NCBI RefSeq assembly: GCF_001625695.1
Contig: NZ_AUXY01000059.1
Span: forward strand, 1-41,115
Reading direction: 5' to 3'
DNA from: Pseudoalteromonas luteoviolacea H33-S
GTDB taxonomy: Bacteria > Pseudomonadota > Gammaproteobacteria > Enterobacterales > Alteromonadaceae
DNA: 41,115 nucleotides
The notes under the pieces were generated by a model, which saw only the letters and a program-made list of their open reading frames with translations, ran no database searches and had not been told where the DNA came from. The position numbers were made by a program, and so were the translations under genes. Positions 38,601 to 41,115 of the stretch are shown here, piece after piece. Within the stretch, counting starts at the first letter, position 1, and every line of letters begins with the position of its first letter.

Positions 38601-40723
38601 ATCTGACTGTAAATGCAACAGGCCAGCTTACTAAGGTAGACTTAGGCGTAGCAACTGCGGTGGATAGTAGCGGTGAGCCAATTGCTGTTGAACTCATTGG
38701 AAGTAACTTCTTGGCATCTGGTGCCAATAAAGTTTACTGGCAAGCATGTAATTCAGCCGATGTCTGTGCAAGCGCAGCACAGGTAGTAAATGTACGTCCG
38801 ATGATAAGTATGCCTTCTCCAAGTCAGTTTGTTGTTGAGGGCCAAACGGCAACGATACCTGTGACGTTAAGTGGTGAGCATTTCACATACCCTATAAATA
38901 TTGATTTTGCAATTTCTGGTACTGCTGATGAAGAAGACTACACAGTGGCATCAGGCCAAGTCACTATCGAGTCAGGCACACAAGGCCTCATTTCTATCGA
39001 AACCGTTCGTGATGACGAAAGCGATGCAAATGAAACCATTGTGATCACATTAAATACCGATGATTTGAATGCAATTACTGAGCAACAACACGAAATTACC
39101 ATCGTAGAGTCAAACGTTGCACCAACACTTACGCTAAATGCAATGCAACAAAATGAAGCACGTTCAATCATGGTCGCAGAGCATGGCCTGATCACACTGA
39201 CTGCGGATGTACAGGATCAAAATAGCACAGATACACACATCATTGAGTGGCAAGCACAAGCTGATTTGAATAATGAAAGCACGGTTCCAACTCAATTTAG
39301 TATTGATGCTTCTACACTTTCTGTCGGTGTCTACCAAGTCAGTGCAACTGCTACTGATAATGCTGGACTATTTGATACTCAAACTATGATATTTAAAGTG
39401 GTTTCAGAGCAACCGGTACTGGACAATAATACAGACACAGATGGCGACCTCATTAGTGATGCGCAAGAAGGTTTTGGTGACGAAGATGCTGATGGTATTC
39501 CTAACTATTTAGACCCAATTGATGCGCAATGTAATGTTCTGCCTTCTTCAGGTAATAACTGGGAGTCTGGTCTGATTGAGGTAGAAGCCGGTGTGTGTAT
39601 GTCTCTTGGTAGTTTAAGTTTGGGTAGCAACAAAAATGCAGCCTCGCTCAATGCCAATGAAGCAGTGCAAACAGGCTTAATCTCTGCGGACGAAGGCATG
39701 GAAAATCGCGGTGGTATTTTTGACTTTGTCGTTGATATGCCAAGTGGTGTAGAGAGTGTCAAAATCGTATTGCCTCAGCAAGCCGCGATCCCAGCAAATG
39801 CCCAATATCGTAAGTACCTGCCAAATCAAGGCTGGATCACATTCTCAACGCAAAATGGTAACGCTATCCACTCAGCCATGGGCCAGCAAGGTTACTGCCC
39901 AAGCATGAATGATAGCAGCTGGCAGGAAGGCCTAATCGAAGGTGCATGGTGTGTCAGACTAACACTGGTAGATGGTGGCGAATACGATGCAGATGGCATT
40001 AAAAACGGTAAAATTGTCGACCCAGGTGGTGTAGGTATTGTTGTAACAGACAACAAAGCGCCTACTGCAGTAGACGATAGTCAAGAAATAACGAGCAACC
40101 AATCAGTCGCACTAAATGTACTTGAAAACGATACTGATGCTGATAACGACACCCTGTTTGTGATCAATGCCTCTGCTGTACATGGCACAGTGCTAATCAA
40201 TGGTGATTCGAGTTTGCAGTATCAAAGTGCGCTTGATTTCATTGGTGTTGATACAATTGAGTATACAATCAGTGATGGTCAAGGCGGGACAAGTACTGCA
40301 ACGATGCGAGTCAATGTGGTTGCACAAGTTCAGCAGAACCAACCACCTGTTACCATGAATGATGTGGCTGAAGTACTTAACAATGACACCCTCACAGTCG
40401 ATGTCATCGCCAATGACTCAGACCCAGAAGGTAGAAAGTTAACACTTATAAGCGCAACCGCAGACTCAGGTGAAGTGACCTTTACGGATAGCACCATTAC
40501 ATTTAAGCCTGAAGCGAACAGCGAAGGTCAAGTGACTATCAATTATGTTGTTGCCGATGAGCAAGGTGCAAACGCATCTGGCACACTCGTAATAACGGTA
40601 AAAGCACCCACAGTAAATGTGATTGAACGCGAAGAAACCAGAACAATTCGTTCCTCTAGCGGTTCAATGCCAGCTCTTCTATTACTGCTTGTTTTCCCTG
40701 CGCTACTTCGCCGCAGACGATAA
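32693..40723 (+). CDS. Giant secreted dual nuclease: endonuclease I + ExeM-type EEP domain, GlyGly-CTERM-like tail
   Basis: A 2676-residue exported protein; the signal peptide ends near HAHA (~34). Order: lamin-tail domain (~33-165); two He_PIG Ig-like modules (~205-395); endonuclease I domain (~396-630) with WNREHSWPKSHG and IHHLRPT; two more He_PIG modules (~637-820); a second lamin-tail domain (~823-996); an OB-fold (~1016-1122); an endonuclease/exonuclease/phosphatase domain (~1273-1586) with IRVASFNVLNYF, LMEIENNG, GDFNAY and SDHDPV; four cadherin-like repeats (~1597-1960); a HYR-like module; Calx-beta (~2038-2139); a calcium-type DTDGDLISDAQEGFGDEDAD segment; a choice-of-anchor-U-like module; two cadherin-like repeats; and the tail SGSMPALLLLLVFPALLRRR. 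ExeM proteins have the EEP domain alone; here EndA-like endonuclease is fused to it. Role: extracellular DNA degradation at the surface or after rhombosortase release. Confidence 0.92.
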   Translation: MNSNNKHRGKLRYLGRCIAMGLCSSVVMGHAHANVIFTEYVEGSSNNKALEITNFGNNSIDLSTVSIALTANGKKLDEVTPLTLSGTLAAGSSYVLYNSGASDELKALGDIASTATYFNGDDALTLMVNGVIVDSIGQVGTDPGSNWGAGDTSTKDKTLRRKIGIENGDITIDDAFDPANEWIGFAKNTFDGLGCSGVAACGGSGNIPSEISGSPQGIVNASDTYVFTPTVTNLDDDTLVFAIENKPSWASFDTATGALSGTPTAADIGTYDNIVITVNDGTVTNALNGFSILVRAAGTNDAPVISGTPNTSVQATRQYAFTPFVIDLENDELVFSITNKPSWATFDNVSGQLSGTPAEPDTGDHDNIIISVSDGVNAPVSLPAFSITVTDKPGSNYDYTTYYASAIGKVGAELESALALIARQGQQRLTYSQVWDALKYTDEDPNNPNNVLLFYTGKSQSKDTNGGGTTDWNREHSWPKSHGFPSESQYGYTDIHHLRPTNVQVNSTRSSKDYDDGGNPVGNAPGNFTDSDSFEPRDAVKGDAARMMFYMAVRYDGTDGNMPDLELVNNISASSSPTLGVLCNLMDWHREDTVDPLELDRHQRIVEQQGNRNPFIDNPEFAETLFADTCPKLGDVAPVISGQPERIVGTGREYSFTPTASDQNNDDLTFSIVNKPSWATFNTQTGRLSGTPSVADIAVYEQIQISVTDGTSTVSLPIFTVEVVDSSSIKTPPTITGTPSTSAVVGIAYGFRPAANDEDNDTLTFSITNKPSWATFNTQNGELTGTPSSQDVGVASNIVIGVTDGNTDVVTLPAFSIQVSEQVEASKVIFTEYIEGSSSNKAVEITNFTGATLDLSRVTITLADNGKPLTTEGLRTQTLSGELKHGETHVIANSSANDEIKSRQDSTSTITYFNGDDALVLTVDGQIADVFGQVGTDPGSAWGSGNTSTKDKTLRRKEGITSGDTSLDDTFDPSIEWEGFEKNTADGLGCSGVAACGSDGGTTPPQVELGACNDPATRISAVQGNQTASPLVDQSVVIEGVVVATFQDSGQHGGFFIQEEDQHADTDSTTSEGIFVADANTKVTVGEQVRVLGTVVEKYDLTQISTVTETLSCATDVLTQVTPTEVNLPFAQGFDQESLEGMWVSMPQTLHVTLSHNFTKYGEIYLSQGMRMQPTNKYPKDDPRRLELAELNTRNVLLVDDSSTQSNPETISYYPSFSADMPLRSGDQVSNMSGVIHYTYGNYKLIPTSLPSFEPSNPRRTKPSERQSEQHIRVASFNVLNYFVNFDSRGANNEQEFNRQRSKVIRAILASDADVVGLMEIENNGYGDNSAIKNLIDGLNERDGTNNWAYINPQLEQVGTDAVTVGIIYRDNRVTPQGSAQVITDAPFDEATRAHRPPMLQSFKPINGGKEIRVVVNHFRSKGGSCGVDMDDAVEGACNGQRLLAAQTVIAALDQTGSETNSNSGVSSTNEPIYAILGDFNAYAYEAPMQAFYDAGFANISLEKDTGDNYSYYYSGVAGSLDHMLTANASMESVVQTMHWHINADEAAGLDYNTEGKSEGQLTRWFSDSPYRSSDHDPVITDFDLEVVAIPDNQAPIANNDVADAVQGETVTIDVLINDTDTDSDTLIISAATIVSGEGGLSYSDTQVSFTPSANFVGEATISYTITDGNGGTATATLSVNVIAKNQAPIATNDTANTLEDQSVTVSVLNNDIDENMASVKITNAALSSGLGQVSYSDSAITYSPTENYHGTAQITYEISDEAGLSASARVAITIAPQNDAPSALDDSAVVSAKSLANIKVLANDTDVDGDTLHITAATTNTGHVEVSGDVLQYQAPALNTGHATISYTISDGTETAQATVNVQISTNNLSPVAQDDFVQLAEGQSSIAIAVLDNDSDPDGDTLSLVAVNSDTGLAVIEDNQIVFSTNDTFKGIAQVRYAISDGFGGRAEAVLELRQNQPSAPVITAPADLTVNATGQLTKVDLGVATAVDSSGEPIAVELIGSNFLASGANKVYWQACNSADVCASAAQVVNVRPMISMPSPSQFVVEGQTATIPVTLSGEHFTYPINIDFAISGTADEEDYTVASGQVTIESGTQGLISIETVRDDESDANETIVITLNTDDLNAITEQQHEITIVESNVAPTLTLNAMQQNEARSIMVAEHGLITLTADVQDQNSTDTHIIEWQAQADLNNESTVPTQFSIDASTLSVGVYQVSATATDNAGLFDTQTMIFKVVSEQPVLDNNTDTDGDLISDAQEGFGDEDADGIPNYLDPIDAQCNVLPSSGNNWESGLIEVEAGVCMSLGSLSLGSNKNAASLNANEAVQTGLISADEGMENRGGIFDFVVDMPSGVESVKIVLPQQAAIPANAQYRKYLPNQGWITFSTQNGNAIHSAMGQQGYCPSMNDSSWQEGLIEGAWCVRLTLVDGGEYDADGIKNGKIVDPGGVGIVVTDNKAPTAVDDSQEITSNQSVALNVLENDTDADNDTLFVINASAVHGTVLINGDSSLQYQSALDFIGVDTIEYTISDGQGGTSTATMRVNVVAQVQQNQPPVTMNDVAEVLNNDTLTVDVIANDSDPEGRKLTLISATADSGEVTFTDSTITFKPEANSEGQVTINYVVADEQGANASGTLVITVKAPTVNVIEREETRTIRSSSGSMPALLLLLVFPALLRRRR

Positions 40724-40740
40724 CATAAAGCTATAACGAT

Positions 40741-40775
40741 AAGCCCCTGTCGCCTTTGGCTTCAGGGGCTTTTTT
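40741..40775 (+). terminator. Rho-independent terminator of the giant nuclease gene
   Basis: AAGCCCCTG (40741-40749) and CAGGGGCTT (40763-40771), with an inner GCC/GGC pair, form a strong stem followed by a run of T residues. It begins 17 bp after the stop codon. Confidence 0.92.
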
Positions 40776-41115
40776 ATGGTGACCTTCAATTAATCCCATC
40801 CCCCTGAAAAAATTAACCCCGTCACTCTGAACTCGATACAGGTCCCAATTTCCTCTCAAACATGGATTGCGGAACAAGCCCGCAACGACAAGGATAAGAA
40901 AGTGCAACTTGTTTAAACCAACAACACTAAACTAAACCCCGTCACCCTGAACTCGTATATGGGCTCCACTTGTTTGACAACATGTTTTTTAAAATTAAAG
41001 ATGCTTGCGTATATGCGGTTTCTTTTGAGAGCGCGACTCTCTAACCTTTGATTTATTCGCACCTTCTGTCCTAAACGCTTCGTTAGTGTATTATCACTTC
41101 CAGTTCAGACAGGTT
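40776..41115. other. Intergenic region with dispersed palindromic repeats
   Basis: No gene seen. CCCCGTCACTCTGAACTCG (40817) and CCCCGTCACCCTGAACTCG (40937) are two copies of a short repeat with CTGAACTCG...CAG/GGG symmetry. Between them TTGCGG (40867-40872) and CCGCAA (40880-40885) form a hairpin. These are short chromosomal intergenic repeats; whether the RAYT at 12517 handles them is unlikely, since its repeat differs. Confidence 0.6.

Overview
The window looks like chromosomal DNA of a marine gammaproteobacterium, most likely Pseudoalteromonas or a close relative. The basis is the gene content: large TonB-dependent receptors, M6 metalloproteases, an ExeM-type secreted nuclease with a GlyGly-CTERM-like tail, Zur-type palindromes and AT-rich intergenic DNA. 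The genus is an inference; there is no rRNA or other phylogenetic marker here.

Layout. (1) 1-7349: the tail of an unknown gene, a siderophore-interacting ferric reductase (minus), an orphan 47-aa double-glycine-leader peptide with its own terminator (minus), then a TetR / membrane-fusion / RND efflux operon and a small lipoprotein. (2) 7475-12461: a zinc-acquisition locus. A His-rich ZnuD-like TonB receptor and a lipoprotein M3 zinc peptidase are divergent around an intergenic region with two Zur-type palindromes. (3) 12433-18240: an accessory island. It opens with a RAYT (Y1/HUH) transposase element bounded by an inverted GGACAGGCA repeat. A compact four-gene cluster follows: a GRDP-like protein, a 42-aa Cys-rich peptide, a SAM methyltransferase and an unusual cytochrome P450. 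I read this as a candidate undescribed RiPP pathway. The P450 3' end is tandemly duplicated. Two small genes then follow (YidD-like; zinc ribbon), each preceded by the same ~150-bp repeat and organised like integron cassettes. (4) 18317-21751: a TonB receptor and a periplasmic solute-binding protein in one minus-strand operon. (5) 21969-29495: two paralogous secreted M6 metalloproteases, a lipoprotein flavin amine oxidase and a coiled-coil protein, all minus. (6) 29939-32057: a perfectly spaced tandem duplication of an unknown 303-aa gene with its leader. (7) 32693-40723: a 2676-aa secreted protein carrying two unrelated nuclease domains (endonuclease I and an ExeM-type EEP domain), many Ig/cadherin-like modules and a rhombosortase-type tail. 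A strong terminator and dispersed palindromic repeats end the window.

Working together: regions 1, 2 and 4 concern metal or nutrient uptake and efflux. Regions 5 and 7 supply extracellular degradation of protein and DNA, which suits a particle-associated marine heterotroph. Region 3 is the likely horizontally acquired piece and holds the most novel material: a peptide with a methyltransferase and a CYP7/CYP8-like P450 that lacks the usual I-helix oxygen-activation residues.
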